A stretch of DNA of 64,000 bases from Mucilaginibacter_A sp050955045 (GTDB taxonomy: Bacteria > Bacteroidota > Bacteroidia > Sphingobacteriales > Sphingobacteriaceae): positions 1 through 64,000 of the forward strand of contig JBPBQV010000034.1 in NCBI GenBank assembly GCA_050955045.1, in the 5' to 3' direction. The notes beneath the pieces are model-generated. The model saw only the letters and a program-made list of their open reading frames with translations. It did not search any database and was not told where the DNA came from. The position numbers were made by a program, and so were the translations under genes. Positions 18,365-27,208 of this stretch are shown one piece after another (position 1 is the stretch's first letter; the number at the start of each line of letters is the position of its first letter).

Positions 18365-19909
18365 ATGCAAAAAACACATATAACCTTTACTTTAATATTT
18401 TTATTAATCAATTTTTGCAGTTGTAAAAAAGATTTTGAAGCTGTAAATACCAATCCAGTATTAGCTACCACATTAGATGCATCTTATCTTTTTTCAAATG
18501 CCGAATTCAATTCTGCCTTGCCTGTTTACTATTATCAACCAGAAATAGTACAGCAATTAAACACACCAAGTACGGGTGTACTGGAGGGTGGAAATCATAA
18601 TGTTTATTTTGATGCTAACTCTAATATCGTTTTTAATTACCTGTTTAAAGGCCCAACTGGCGGTTCTGTTGGTGGCCCGGTTGCCTTACTTGTTACGGTA
18701 ATTAACCAAACAAGCAGTAACCCTGCACGCAGCAACCTGTATAATATGGCACGTATTTTAAAAGCCTATGAATTTATGATTTTGGTTGATACTTATGGCG
18801 ACGTGCCCTATACACAAGCTGGCCAGGGTTTTTTGGAGGGAATAAATTTGCCAAAATATGATCAGCAACAAACTATTTATGATGATATTTTAAACGAACT
18901 CGACATAGCTACGAAAGCCCTCGATGCCTCTAAAGCTACAGAAAGCGGCGATTTGTTTTATAAAGGGAATATTGCACAATGGAAAAAATTAGGAAATTCG
19001 CTATTGCTACGTGCAGCTATGCGCTTTAGCAAGATAGATCAGGCTAAAGCACAAAAATATGTTGCCATAGCAGTTAGCGGCGGCCTGATGCAATCTAACA
19101 CTGATAATACTTTCATTCAATTTAACAGTACCTTTAATAATCCAACGGGCACTTGGTTTCAGGCTACAGAACGTGGTAATATTTATTTAGCCCAGCCTTT
19201 TGTTGACTATTTAAAATCTACTGCTGATCCCCGTTTGCAGGTAATTTCGGTTAAATATGCCAATCCAGCCAGTCCGTTGGGCACTGTTGGTACCGAAGAT
19301 ACATCACCTGCTAACCAAGTTGGAATGCCAATGGGTTATAATGAATCAACCATAAACACAGCTCCGGGATTTCCTGGTAAATCCGGCGCAGGTTATAATT
19401 ATTCTCAGGTAAACCGTCGTACCTTAGGTAAAATTGATATTCCGGAGTTCTTTGTAACTTATTCGCAAACCTCTTTATTACTTGCTGAAGCTGTACAAAG
19501 GGGCTTGACTACCGGAAACGTTGCTTCGTTGTATACTACAGGAGTAAAAGCACATATGGATCAAATGGCGGCATTTGATGTATCTGCAACTATTTCGGCT
19601 ACTGCTCAGAATGCTTATCTGGCTGCAAATCCTTTTAATCCAACCAAAGCTTTAGAACAAATCAATACACAATACTGGGTATCATCATTTCTTAATTTTA
19701 ACGAAGCTTGGGCTAATTTTCGCAGAAGTGGATATCCGGTTCTTGCACCTAATCCGTATCCATTTGCCGATGCATCTGTTAAAGGAGACTTTATCCATCG
19801 TTTACCTTATCCTTTAAGAGAACAATCTGTTAATACTGATAATTATAATGCGGCAGTAGCACATAATGGACCAGATAATATGGCAACACGAATATTTTGG
19901 GATAAATAA
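18365..19909 (+). CDS. SusD-like (SusD-like_2) outer-membrane lipoprotein
   Basis: I chose the ATG at 18365 (MQKTHITFTLIFLLINFCSC), because it gives a standard lipoprotein signal with the lipid Cys at the end. The longer frame from 18332 overlaps the susC stop and adds 11 residues before the signal. Conserved SusD-like_2 features include NPVLATTLDASYLF near the N-terminus, ARILKAYEFMILVDTYGDVPYTQAG in the middle and the C-terminal NFNEAWANFRRSGYPVL followed by RIFWDK. It acts as the surface glycan-binding partner of the SusC encoded just upstream. Confidence 0.92.
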   Translation: MQKTHITFTLIFLLINFCSCKKDFEAVNTNPVLATTLDASYLFSNAEFNSALPVYYYQPEIVQQLNTPSTGVLEGGNHNVYFDANSNIVFNYLFKGPTGGSVGGPVALLVTVINQTSSNPARSNLYNMARILKAYEFMILVDTYGDVPYTQAGQGFLEGINLPKYDQQQTIYDDILNELDIATKALDASKATESGDLFYKGNIAQWKKLGNSLLLRAAMRFSKIDQAKAQKYVAIAVSGGLMQSNTDNTFIQFNSTFNNPTGTWFQATERGNIYLAQPFVDYLKSTADPRLQVISVKYANPASPLGTVGTEDTSPANQVGMPMGYNESTINTAPGFPGKSGAGYNYSQVNRRTLGKIDIPEFFVTYSQTSLLLAEAVQRGLTTGNVASLYTTGVKAHMDQMAAFDVSATISATAQNAYLAANPFNPTKALEQINTQYWVSSFLNFNEAWANFRRSGYPVLAPNPYPFADASVKGDFIHRLPYPLREQSVNTDNYNAAVAHNGPDNMATRIFWDK

Positions 19910-19972
19910 AATAAGGTGTAACTAATCTACCAAAAACGAATTTTATTTTTCTTTCAAAACAATAAAAAATGA

Positions 19973-20040
19973 TGATAAAAGAAGCAATTTGTATGATGAT
20001 TCCTTATGATTATCAAGTGTACTAATTGCTTCTTTTATCA
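19973..20040. terminator. Inverted motif pair after susD (17-bp arms)
   Basis: TGATAAAAGAAGCAATT (19973-19989) and its exact complement (20024-20040) flank a 34-nt loop, 63 nt after the susD stop. The arms contain the dispersed motif with its last base changed identically in both arms. The region 19910-20243 lies between convergent genes. It also holds an exact copy at 20112 and a G-T-pairing partner at 20193, so a second, looser hairpin could end transcription of the araC-type gene from the other side. Confidence 0.65.
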
Positions 20041-20243
20041 CTAAAAAATAATAAGTAAAGGAACTGAAACACTTTAAATGCCTCTGTTTAAATTTCTATT
20101 ACAAAGCTTTGATGCTTCTTTTATGTCTGTAAATTTTAATTTTACAACTGGTGCAATCACAAAAAACAAAGTAGTTCAAAGTTTTAGGCTGATAAAAGAA
20201 GTATCCAAAATTCCGGATAAAATTTAAACAAACTTTAGGATGC

Positions 20244-21134
20244 TTACACAGCTATTAAAGTTTGTTCTTTTTTCAAATACAGAGAACGGTATTCGAGCGG
20301 ATGTTTATTGGTGATAGCTTTAAATTGATGATAAAAATGTGAAATATTGTTATAGCCACAGGCATATCCAATTTCTGAAACATTTAAATCTTGTTCAACT
20401 AGTAAACGACATGCTCGCCCTATCCTTACTTCTATTAAAAAATCAAGATAAGTTTTCTTTGTTTTTACTTTAAAATATCTGCAAAAAGAGTGCTTGCCCA
20501 TTGAGATTAAAGCGGCTACATCATCTATTAATATTTTTCGGTGAAAGTTGTTGAATGTATATTCAAAGACCTTATCGATTCTTAATTTATCCAAATGATT
20601 CACTTCCTGATAGGAGCCGTTACTCGAAATAGTATCGAATTCCTGAGAGGATGCAATAAGCTCAAGTGCAGATAATAAGTAGATCAACCGTTTTGCTGGC
20701 GGTTCAAACATCATATCTTCAATTATTCCAGAAACTTTCCTCCGAGTTTCCCCTTTTATTCTTAACCCCAATTTAGCCGTTTCAAATAGGTCCACCATAT
20801 ATTTAACTTCTGGTAAGTTTAAAAACATGTTGCCCCAAAGTTCCTGCTGGAAAAGTACCACGATAGATTCGCCAACGTTTTCATCAGTTCGTTGTATATA
20901 TTTTATTTCGTGTTGAAAGGTATGGGGCAAATTCGACCCGAATAGATAAGTATCACCATTTTTAAACGGGCCTACATGATTTCCAATTAAACAAGTACCC
21001 GCGCTTCTTTTAATCAGTAACAATTCAAGTTCCGGATGATAATGCCAGGAGCTAAGCATCTGCCTTCCTACATCCTTATGAATATTGAAAGAATGATCTG
21101 GCGTAGTAGTTACCTTTTTTAATGTCGCTTTCAT
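20244..21134 (-). CDS. AraC-family transcriptional regulator
   Basis: About 296 residues from the ATG at 21134 (MKATLKKVTTTPDH); an in-frame ATG five codons earlier (21149) is possible. The N-terminal half is a cupin-like ligand-binding domain (SWHYHPELELLLI, GDTYLFGSNLPHTF). The C-terminal half has two AraC helix-turn-helix motifs (IDDVAALISMGKHSFCRYFK and VSEIGYACGYNNISHFYHQFK). It is a cytoplasmic sugar-responsive activator by family. It is the last gene of a ten-gene same-strand cluster, 86 nt after the PQQ dehydrogenase gene, so it is a likely regulator of that cluster next to the ECF/FecR pair at the other end. Confidence 0.88.
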   Translation of the reverse strand: MKATLKKVTTTPDHSFNIHKDVGRQMLSSWHYHPELELLLIKRSAGTCLIGNHVGPFKNGDTYLFGSNLPHTFQHEIKYIQRTDENVGESIVVLFQQELWGNMFLNLPEVKYMVDLFETAKLGLRIKGETRRKVSGIIEDMMFEPPAKRLIYLLSALELIASSQEFDTISSNGSYQEVNHLDKLRIDKVFEYTFNNFHRKILIDDVAALISMGKHSFCRYFKVKTKKTYLDFLIEVRIGRACRLLVEQDLNVSEIGYACGYNNISHFYHQFKAITNKHPLEYRSLYLKKEQTLIAV

Positions 21135-21234
21135 TGTAAAAATAATCAATTTTCGACTTTTGGATAAACCTTTATCTTATAAAGAAAATAATTCTTTAAG
21201 TGTAATTCATTGATATATAATTCTATAAAGATTA

Positions 21235-23439
21235 TCAAAGCGCAAACGCTATAAAAGACCCGCCCGGTTTTGTATGATAACGTACGCCGCCAGCTGCTAT
21301 TACCACGTACTGCTTGCCATCAATGGCATAAGTAATTGGTGTTGCAAAGCCGCCGGCGGGTAGTTTGTATTGCCAAAGTATTTTGCCTGTATCTTTATCA
21401 AAAGCACGGAGCATTTCATCTTCGGTAGCCGCAATAAAAATCAGGCCGCCTGCCGTAACTACCAAACCGCCGTGGTTTTCTGTCCCGGTTGGTTTAACAC
21501 CTTTTTTTGTTAACGCTGCATATTCTCCCAACGGAACTTTCCATACAAAATCTCCTGTATTTAGGTTGATGGCATTTAAAGTTCCCCATGGTGGTTTAAT
21601 AGCCGGATAACCGCTTGGGCCACGAAACTGCAGGAAACCATTGCTGACGTAAGCGGGCTCGTAAGGAAATTTTGTTTCTGCGGATGCTTCTTTTATCCCT
21701 GTTTTTTTAACAACATGGCTGGCCGGAATATTGTGCGGAGCATCCGTACCAATCTTTTTGGTTTCATTATTCAGCAAAAAACCAATGATATTACTTCGAT
21801 CCTGATAAGAAATATGCCTGAACGATGGCATCCGGCCGTTGCCCATGGTAATGATATCGTTGATTTTATCTTTACTGAGCTTTTTACCGATGTTAAGCAA
21901 ACTCGGATATTCCTGTCCGCTTCCTTTTCGGTCTGCACCGTGGCAAACGGCGCAATTTTTCAGAAACAACGCTTTACCTTTTGATGCAGTTTCATCATTA
22001 AACGTCTTCACATCCATCATGCGCAAATCCCAGGGCATATTGTTGGCGTTTAAATAAATTATTCCTTCAGGATCAGCAGCTGTGCCGCCCCACTCTGCGC
22101 CTCCACCAATACCAAATACAATTGTTCCGGCATTACTTGGCGGCATAAATTTATTACCGCGACGTGTAGTTAAATATCTTTTTAAAGCAAAATCGTGGTC
22201 TTCCGGCGTAAGATCGGTCAGTTCATTTTCTGTTATATATTGTGTTGAAAAAGGCGCAGGCTTACTTGGATAAGGTTGTGTTGGCCACGGTTTTTCTCCG
22301 TTTAAAGGATGATCTGTTGGTACAGGTTTTTCTATAACCGGAAAAAGCGGTTTTCCGTTATCCCGGTTAAGCACATAAATAACACCATCTTTTCCGGCAA
22401 CGGCAACTGCATCAACCATTGTACCATTGTGTTTAACCTTGATTAAATTTGGGGGAGCTGGAATATCCCTGTCCCACATATCGTGATGGATATTCTGGAA
22501 ATGCCATTTGCGTTTACCGGTTTCTGCATCCAATGCCAGGACACAATTGGCAAATAAATTAGTGCCGATACGTTTTGCGCCATAATAATCTACGGAGGGT
22601 GAACCTGTTCCCAAATAAACCGTTCCGCGCTTTTCATCTAAAGTTAAGCCCGACCAATTGTTGGCACCACCCATGTATTTGTAGGCGTTGGGTGGCCAGG
22701 TATCATAACCAAATTCTCCAGGAAAGGGAATGGTATGAAAAACCCACTTTAATTTACCGGTAATTACATCGAACGCACGAACCGGACCGGGAGCAGCATC
22801 ACCACTTTCGGTGGCCATCGTTCCCATAATATACGTGTTTTTGAACACGACGCCCGGCGTTGTACCTGCAACCACCTGCTTATGCACATCGTGGTCTAAA
22901 CCATCGCCTAAACCGGTATAAATATCTATTTTACCATGATCGCCAAAATTATCAACTGGTTTCCCAGTAGCTGCATTTAGCGCATAAATGAAACTTCCGG
23001 CAGCATAAATAATGCGTTTATCGTTTCCATTTTGCCAGTATGTAACGCCACGGCTGGGATGATAAACCGGCTCACGGTTTTTATAAGGATCAAAACGCCA
23101 GATTTCTTTACCAGTTGCAGCCTCTACGGCAAAAGCTTTTAAACGCGGTGAAGTGCCATACATAATTCCGTCAACCACAATGGGCTGACATTGCCAGTTA
23201 ACCGGCCTTTGGGTAGTATCCTTATTGTCGCCGGTTTCGAACTGCCAGGCAACTTTCAGGTTTTTAACATTTTCTTTATTGATCTGATCCAATGGCGAAT
23301 ACCGGTTACCGGCATTATTACCTCCGTATTTCGGCCAGTCCGCATCAGAGATTGCTTTTTCTTGTTTATTACATCCTGCACAAAGCCAAACAGCTATAGC
23401 AAGCGTTATTGAAGTGATTTTTTGCATGCCGATATTCAA
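21235..23439 (-). CDS. PQQ-dependent dehydrogenase with cytochrome c module (lipoprotein)
   Basis: 734 residues. The N-terminus has a lipoprotein-type signal with Cys23 (WLCAGC). The body is an eight-bladed PQQ propeller (tryptophan-docking repeats such as ATGKEIWRFDP, ETGKRKWHFQN, DTGKILWQYKLP), starting WPKYGGNNAGNRYSPL as in membrane glucose dehydrogenase relatives. A class I cytochrome c module with CAVCH at residues 496-500 is inserted before the last blades. Such quinohemoproteins oxidise sugars or alcohols in the periplasm and pass electrons through heme to the respiratory chain. Its neighbours are acid-sugar dehydratases, so oxidation of an aldose to an aldonate or lactone is a reasonable inference; the substrate is not known. 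Codons IKEAS hold an exact dispersed motif copy (21684-21695). Confidence 0.87.
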   Translation of the reverse strand: MNIGMQKITSITLAIAVWLCAGCNKQEKAISDADWPKYGGNNAGNRYSPLDQINKENVKNLKVAWQFETGDNKDTTQRPVNWQCQPIVVDGIMYGTSPRLKAFAVEAATGKEIWRFDPYKNREPVYHPSRGVTYWQNGNDKRIIYAAGSFIYALNAATGKPVDNFGDHGKIDIYTGLGDGLDHDVHKQVVAGTTPGVVFKNTYIMGTMATESGDAAPGPVRAFDVITGKLKWVFHTIPFPGEFGYDTWPPNAYKYMGGANNWSGLTLDEKRGTVYLGTGSPSVDYYGAKRIGTNLFANCVLALDAETGKRKWHFQNIHHDMWDRDIPAPPNLIKVKHNGTMVDAVAVAGKDGVIYVLNRDNGKPLFPVIEKPVPTDHPLNGEKPWPTQPYPSKPAPFSTQYITENELTDLTPEDHDFALKRYLTTRRGNKFMPPSNAGTIVFGIGGGAEWGGTAADPEGIIYLNANNMPWDLRMMDVKTFNDETASKGKALFLKNCAVCHGADRKGSGQEYPSLLNIGKKLSKDKINDIITMGNGRMPSFRHISYQDRSNIIGFLLNNETKKIGTDAPHNIPASHVVKKTGIKEASAETKFPYEPAYVSNGFLQFRGPSGYPAIKPPWGTLNAINLNTGDFVWKVPLGEYAALTKKGVKPTGTENHGGLVVTAGGLIFIAATEDEMLRAFDKDTGKILWQYKLPAGGFATPITYAIDGKQYVVIAAGGVRYHTKPGGSFIAFAL

Positions 23440-23447
23440 TACTTCTT

Positions 23448-24578
23448 TTACACTACTATTTCTGTTTGCGGAAGATCTTCTGTCTGGTTATCGTTTCTGG
23501 ATTGCGGTGGTTTCCGATGCCACCACGAAGCCAGAATAGAACCGGTAACATTCATTAGCGGACCAAAAACGGCAGGTGCTAAACCAACGGTTGCCATTTT
23601 GCCCATTTCTTTAGCTAATCCGGAGGCAAGGCCGCCGTTTTGCATCCCAACTTCGATAGCTATTGTTCGGCAGTCGCGCTCGTCCATTTTAAATAAACGT
23701 CCAGACCAGTAACCTAAAAAATATCCGGCCAGATTATGGATCAGCACCAATAAAATTAAAGCCGGCCCGATGGTTAACAAACTGTCGCGACCAGCAGCAG
23801 TAATAATAACAATGATAAAAGCGATACCAAACATAGATACAAAAGGCATTGCCTGATCCAGCCATTTTGCTTTACCAGAAAAAAACTTATTAAAAGCCAA
23901 GCCAGCAGCTATAGGTAGGATTACCATTCTGATAATATCCCACATCATATTTAACATATTGATTTTTACAAAAGCTCCTGCAAAAAAGTTCATCAGCATT
24001 GGCGTCATCAATGGTGCAAGCAATGTTGATACCGCCGTAATGGTAATGGATAAGGCTAAATTTGCTTTAGCGAGATAAGAGATAACGTTGGAAGCCATGC
24101 CGTTTGGCGAGCAGCCTATCAAAATAATACCGGCGGCAATTTCGGGCGGGAAGCCGCTTAAACTGGCCAGCGTATAACCGATCAGCGGCATAATCAAGAA
24201 ATGGCTAAAAACGCCAATAAATACGCCTTTTGGCATTTTGGCAACACCAACAAAATCATGAAAACTCATGGAAGTACCCATTCCGAACATAATAATCTGG
24301 ATCAGCGGTGTAATCAGCACGGCAAATTTGAATCCATTAAAAGCCACAAAATATTGTGGGTAATACAAGGCCGTAGTTACAGCTGCAAAAATTGTTACCG
24401 TATAAACAAAGCCTTTTAACAGCGTAAATCCTCTGAAACCTAAAGCTAATGCTGCAAAAGCACCGATAACCAGCGGGCCGGTAGCCGCACCTTTTCCAAC
24501 AAATGACATTACCCCGGCTGTCAGCAAGCATAAAACACAAACACCAATTGCAATTTTATATATCAGAGAGTTTTTCAT
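23448..24578 (-). CDS. Bile acid:sodium symporter (BASS) family transporter
   Basis: 376 residues with about ten hydrophobic segments. The family signature is seen in FGMGTSMSFHDFVGVAKMPKGV and GIILIGCSPNGMASNVISYLAKAN (the crossover motif with Asn residues for sodium binding). BASS members carry bile acids, pyruvate, pantoate/ketopantoate and other organic anions with sodium. In this cluster, between a PQQ dehydrogenase (8 nt away) and a sugar-acid dehydratase (14 nt away), uptake of pyruvate or another 2-keto acid made outside the cytoplasm is a fitting but unproven role. Confidence 0.85.
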   Translation of the reverse strand: MKNSLIYKIAIGVCVLCLLTAGVMSFVGKGAATGPLVIGAFAALALGFRGFTLLKGFVYTVTIFAAVTTALYYPQYFVAFNGFKFAVLITPLIQIIMFGMGTSMSFHDFVGVAKMPKGVFIGVFSHFLIMPLIGYTLASLSGFPPEIAAGIILIGCSPNGMASNVISYLAKANLALSITITAVSTLLAPLMTPMLMNFFAGAFVKINMLNMMWDIIRMVILPIAAGLAFNKFFSGKAKWLDQAMPFVSMFGIAFIIVIITAAGRDSLLTIGPALILLVLIHNLAGYFLGYWSGRLFKMDERDCRTIAIEVGMQNGGLASGLAKEMGKMATVGLAPAVFGPLMNVTGSILASWWHRKPPQSRNDNQTEDLPQTEIVV

Positions 24579-24592
24579 TTCAGCAAAAGTTA

Positions 24593-26077
24593 TTAACTGT
24601 AAGTTCTATCGTGAGATCGTACATCATTCCATTCCGGCGTAGGTTTAAAATAGCTTTTATCATTAGTTACCAAATGTTGCTTCACTTCATCATCATTTAA
24701 TTCAATGCCCAATCCTGGTGCCGTTAACGGAACATTTGCAAAACCCTTTTCAAAGAGTTTGCGTCCATCCGTGGTTTTAACCAGGTTTGTCCACCAGGGC
24801 ACATCTACCGAATGATGTTCCAGAGCCAGAAAATTTTGGGTAGCAGCCGCGCAATGTACGTTTGCCATAAAGGAAACCGGCGTGCCGGCCTGGTGCATGG
24901 CCATCGCAATACCGTATTCTTCGGCATAATCACCAATTCTTTTGGTTTCCAATATACCACCAGAACTCACTAAATCCGGATGAATAATATCTACTGCACG
25001 TTCGTGAATTAGCGGTTTAAAATTTTCCAGTAGGTAAACATCTTCACCAGTAATTGTTGGTGTTTCCAAAGCATCAGAAATCTTTTTCCATTGCTCGGTA
25101 TATTGCCAAGGCACCATATCTTCCAGCCAAGCTAAACGGTATTTTTCCAGCTTTTTACCTAAACGAATGCTGTTATTCAAATCGAAATGACCGTAATGAT
25201 CGGATGATAAAGGAATATCATAACCAACCATATTACGCACGTTCTCTACAATTTTTGCTAATTCGTCTAAGCCTTTTTCTGTAATCTGTACCTGTGTAAA
25301 CGGATGTTTGGCGTTGGCGTACGACATATAATCACCGTTCCACTGGCTCACGCCTTTTCCCCAAAAATCGGCGTTTACCAAAGTGCCGGGGATGTCTTTT
25401 AATTCGGAAATCGAAACGTCCATTTTTAACCAGGTGTAACCCTGATCCTGCGTTCTGAATTTTATCAGTTTCAATTGCTCTTCCTGAGATTTTGCTTCCG
25501 GCGTATCTGCGTACATCCGCACTTTATCACGGTAACGGCCGCCCAAAAGCTGCCATACCGGAACGCCGTACGCTTTTCCGCATAAATCCCATAAAGCCAT
25601 TTCCACGCCGCAAACGCCGCCAGCCTGGCGCGAAGGGCCACCAAACTGCTTAATCATTTTAAAAAGCATTTCCACGTTACATGGATTTTGCCCTAAAATC
25701 CTGCTCTTCAGCATCAGGGCATAACGCTCGTCTGCTCCATCACGCACTTCGCCTAAACCATAAATTCCCTGGTTGGTATCAATGCGGATGATGGGCGTGC
25801 GGCCAACATTTTGTACCACACAATACCGCATATCGGTTATTTTTAAGGTAGAAGGACTGGATGCCCGCTGTACTTTTGATGTAGTTTGTGCTACGGTATC
25901 TTCAAAAGTCATTCCCATCAACCCAGCCATAGAAATACCGCCAATCGCTGTTTTCTTTAAAAAACTGCGTCGGTTATTACTGGTAAACGGACTATCGAGT
26001 TCAGCCTGTAAAGCAGTTTGTTCGGCTTTTTCTTTTGATTTGCATTTGGCGATAATTTCCTGTAGGATATTCTTCAT
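24593..26077 (-). CDS. Mandelate racemase/enolase-superfamily dehydratase with Tat signal
   Basis: 494 residues. A twin-arginine signal (NNRRSFLKKTAIGGISMAG, RR at 36-37) lies after a 33-residue hydrophilic lead, so the protein is probably exported folded. The enolase-superfamily capping domain (LGEVRDG; VEMALWDLCGKAYGVPVWQLLGG) is followed by the barrel. Likely metal ligands are Asp293 (SSDHYGHF), Glu319 (AWLEDMVPW) and Glu345 (TGEDVYL). Candidate acid/base residues are Lys218 (WLKMD) and His395 (MHQAG). Relatives dehydrate aldonic or uronic acids to 2-keto-3-deoxy acids; the exact substrate cannot be read from sequence. It lies in the same operon as a UxuA-like dehydratase, an unusual doubling. 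Confidence 0.84.
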   Translation of the reverse strand: MKNILQEIIAKCKSKEKAEQTALQAELDSPFTSNNRRSFLKKTAIGGISMAGLMGMTFEDTVAQTTSKVQRASSPSTLKITDMRYCVVQNVGRTPIIRIDTNQGIYGLGEVRDGADERYALMLKSRILGQNPCNVEMLFKMIKQFGGPSRQAGGVCGVEMALWDLCGKAYGVPVWQLLGGRYRDKVRMYADTPEAKSQEEQLKLIKFRTQDQGYTWLKMDVSISELKDIPGTLVNADFWGKGVSQWNGDYMSYANAKHPFTQVQITEKGLDELAKIVENVRNMVGYDIPLSSDHYGHFDLNNSIRLGKKLEKYRLAWLEDMVPWQYTEQWKKISDALETPTITGEDVYLLENFKPLIHERAVDIIHPDLVSSGGILETKRIGDYAEEYGIAMAMHQAGTPVSFMANVHCAAATQNFLALEHHSVDVPWWTNLVKTTDGRKLFEKGFANVPLTAPGLGIELNDDEVKQHLVTNDKSYFKPTPEWNDVRSHDRTYS

Positions 26078-26120
26078 GATTTTATGGTTTAGAAGTTTAC
26101 AAGTGATTAAGACAGTTTTA

Positions 26121-27053
26121 TTAGTAGTTACGTTCTTTTAAATAATCATCCAGTTCTTTTTTGCTCATCGGCAGTTTTTGAGGATAATTAGCTAACCAGT
26201 TCAAAAAATCTTTTCTGATTTCATCACTCCATTTACTATCTATCTGCCCGGCCAAGTATTTTTTTTCGCGGAGACGCTGATGCCCAAATTCATCACGAAG
26301 GGCGGTAACTTCCGAAGTCAGCACCAAATCTTCTACTAAAAAAGATGGGATAAAAACAGTACCGAATTTTTTAGCCAGAACCACATCGCCAGGTAAAACC
26401 GTTGCCCTGCCGATTCTTATCGGCGCGTTGATGGTAGTCAGCATCATATCTTTAATGTAGGAAGGATCGTTGCCTTTGATCCAGCCGTTAAAACCTTTAA
26501 TTTCTTCCAGCCCTTCCTGATCGCGTACAGAACCATAAAAAATAACGCCTTTGTGAGATTTAGCGTAGATGGAATTTCCCAAGTTATCGCCTATTAGCGT
26601 GCCGTCTGCCATTTTACCGTAGCCATCTGCCACATAAATATCACCGTCCGTTAAAACATCTATCGGCCAGGAGTTGGTGCCGCCCTGTTGGGCGCGACCT
26701 TCTACTTTGCCTTGTGCTTTAACTGCTGTGGCCAAATCCGGCCGTTCGGGCATATACTGCGCAGTTACCACGCGGCCAACCATCGTGCTATCCGGGTTGA
26801 TGATCAGCCATTGGCCTTCATATTGGTTAACATAACCCTTATTGCGCAGCACGCCCCAGGCTTCTTCTATCGATATATTTTTTAATCGCGCCAAGATCGC
26901 ATCAGAAACTTTGGGCCTGCCATCTGCAAAACGTTCGCCTTTCCAACCAGTTGTTAACGCTTTAATGTATTCTGGTGAAGATCCTACTCTCTGCGCATGG
27001 ACCAAAGTATTTCCAAACAATAAAACAGCAGCTATAATTGTTCTTTTATTCAT
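26121..27053 (-). CDS. RraA-like aldolase family protein, exported
   Basis: 310 residues, longer than the roughly 160-230 usual for cytoplasmic RraA/HMG aldolase proteins. The extra length comes from a Sec signal peptide (MNKRTIIAAVLLFGNTLVHAQ) and extensions at both ends. The RraA core is clear: GTLIGDNLGNSIYAKSHKG (151-169) and GSVRDQEGL with Arg177-Asp178, the metal- and substrate-binding pair of HMG/CHA aldolases. Relatives cleave 4-hydroxy-2-oxo acids to pyruvate and an aldehyde or acid. Export is rare for this fold and matches the exported dehydratases on either side. A retro-aldol step on a 2-keto-3-deoxy sugar acid is inferred. The alternative is an unrelated hydratase or decarboxylase role. 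Confidence 0.82.
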   Translation of the reverse strand: MNKRTIIAAVLLFGNTLVHAQRVGSSPEYIKALTTGWKGERFADGRPKVSDAILARLKNISIEEAWGVLRNKGYVNQYEGQWLIINPDSTMVGRVVTAQYMPERPDLATAVKAQGKVEGRAQQGGTNSWPIDVLTDGDIYVADGYGKMADGTLIGDNLGNSIYAKSHKGVIFYGSVRDQEGLEEIKGFNGWIKGNDPSYIKDMMLTTINAPIRIGRATVLPGDVVLAKKFGTVFIPSFLVEDLVLTSEVTALRDEFGHQRLREKKYLAGQIDSKWSDEIRKDFLNWLANYPQKLPMSKKELDDYLKERNY

Positions 27054-27112
27054 TATTCTAATTTTTAGGTGGAGGTATTAAAGCTTATAGTGATTTAAAA
27101 ATGCAATGCAAC

Positions 27113-27200
27113 ATGCTTCTTTTATCAACTAAAAATTGGTGTGCTTTTCGTTTTTTTGGATTGAATTACTACATTAATTTTATAGGCATAAAAGAAGCAT
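27113..27200. repeat. Inverted pair of dispersed motif between uxuA-like and rraA-like genes
   Basis: ATGCTTCTTTTA (27113-27124) and TAAAAGAAGCAT (27189-27200) face each other across 64 nt in the 155-nt gap. The second copy starts 8 nt beyond the uxuA-like stop. It may form a weak terminator or processing site that sets different expression of the flanking genes. Confidence 0.6.
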
Positions 27201-27208
27201 TGCCTTAT

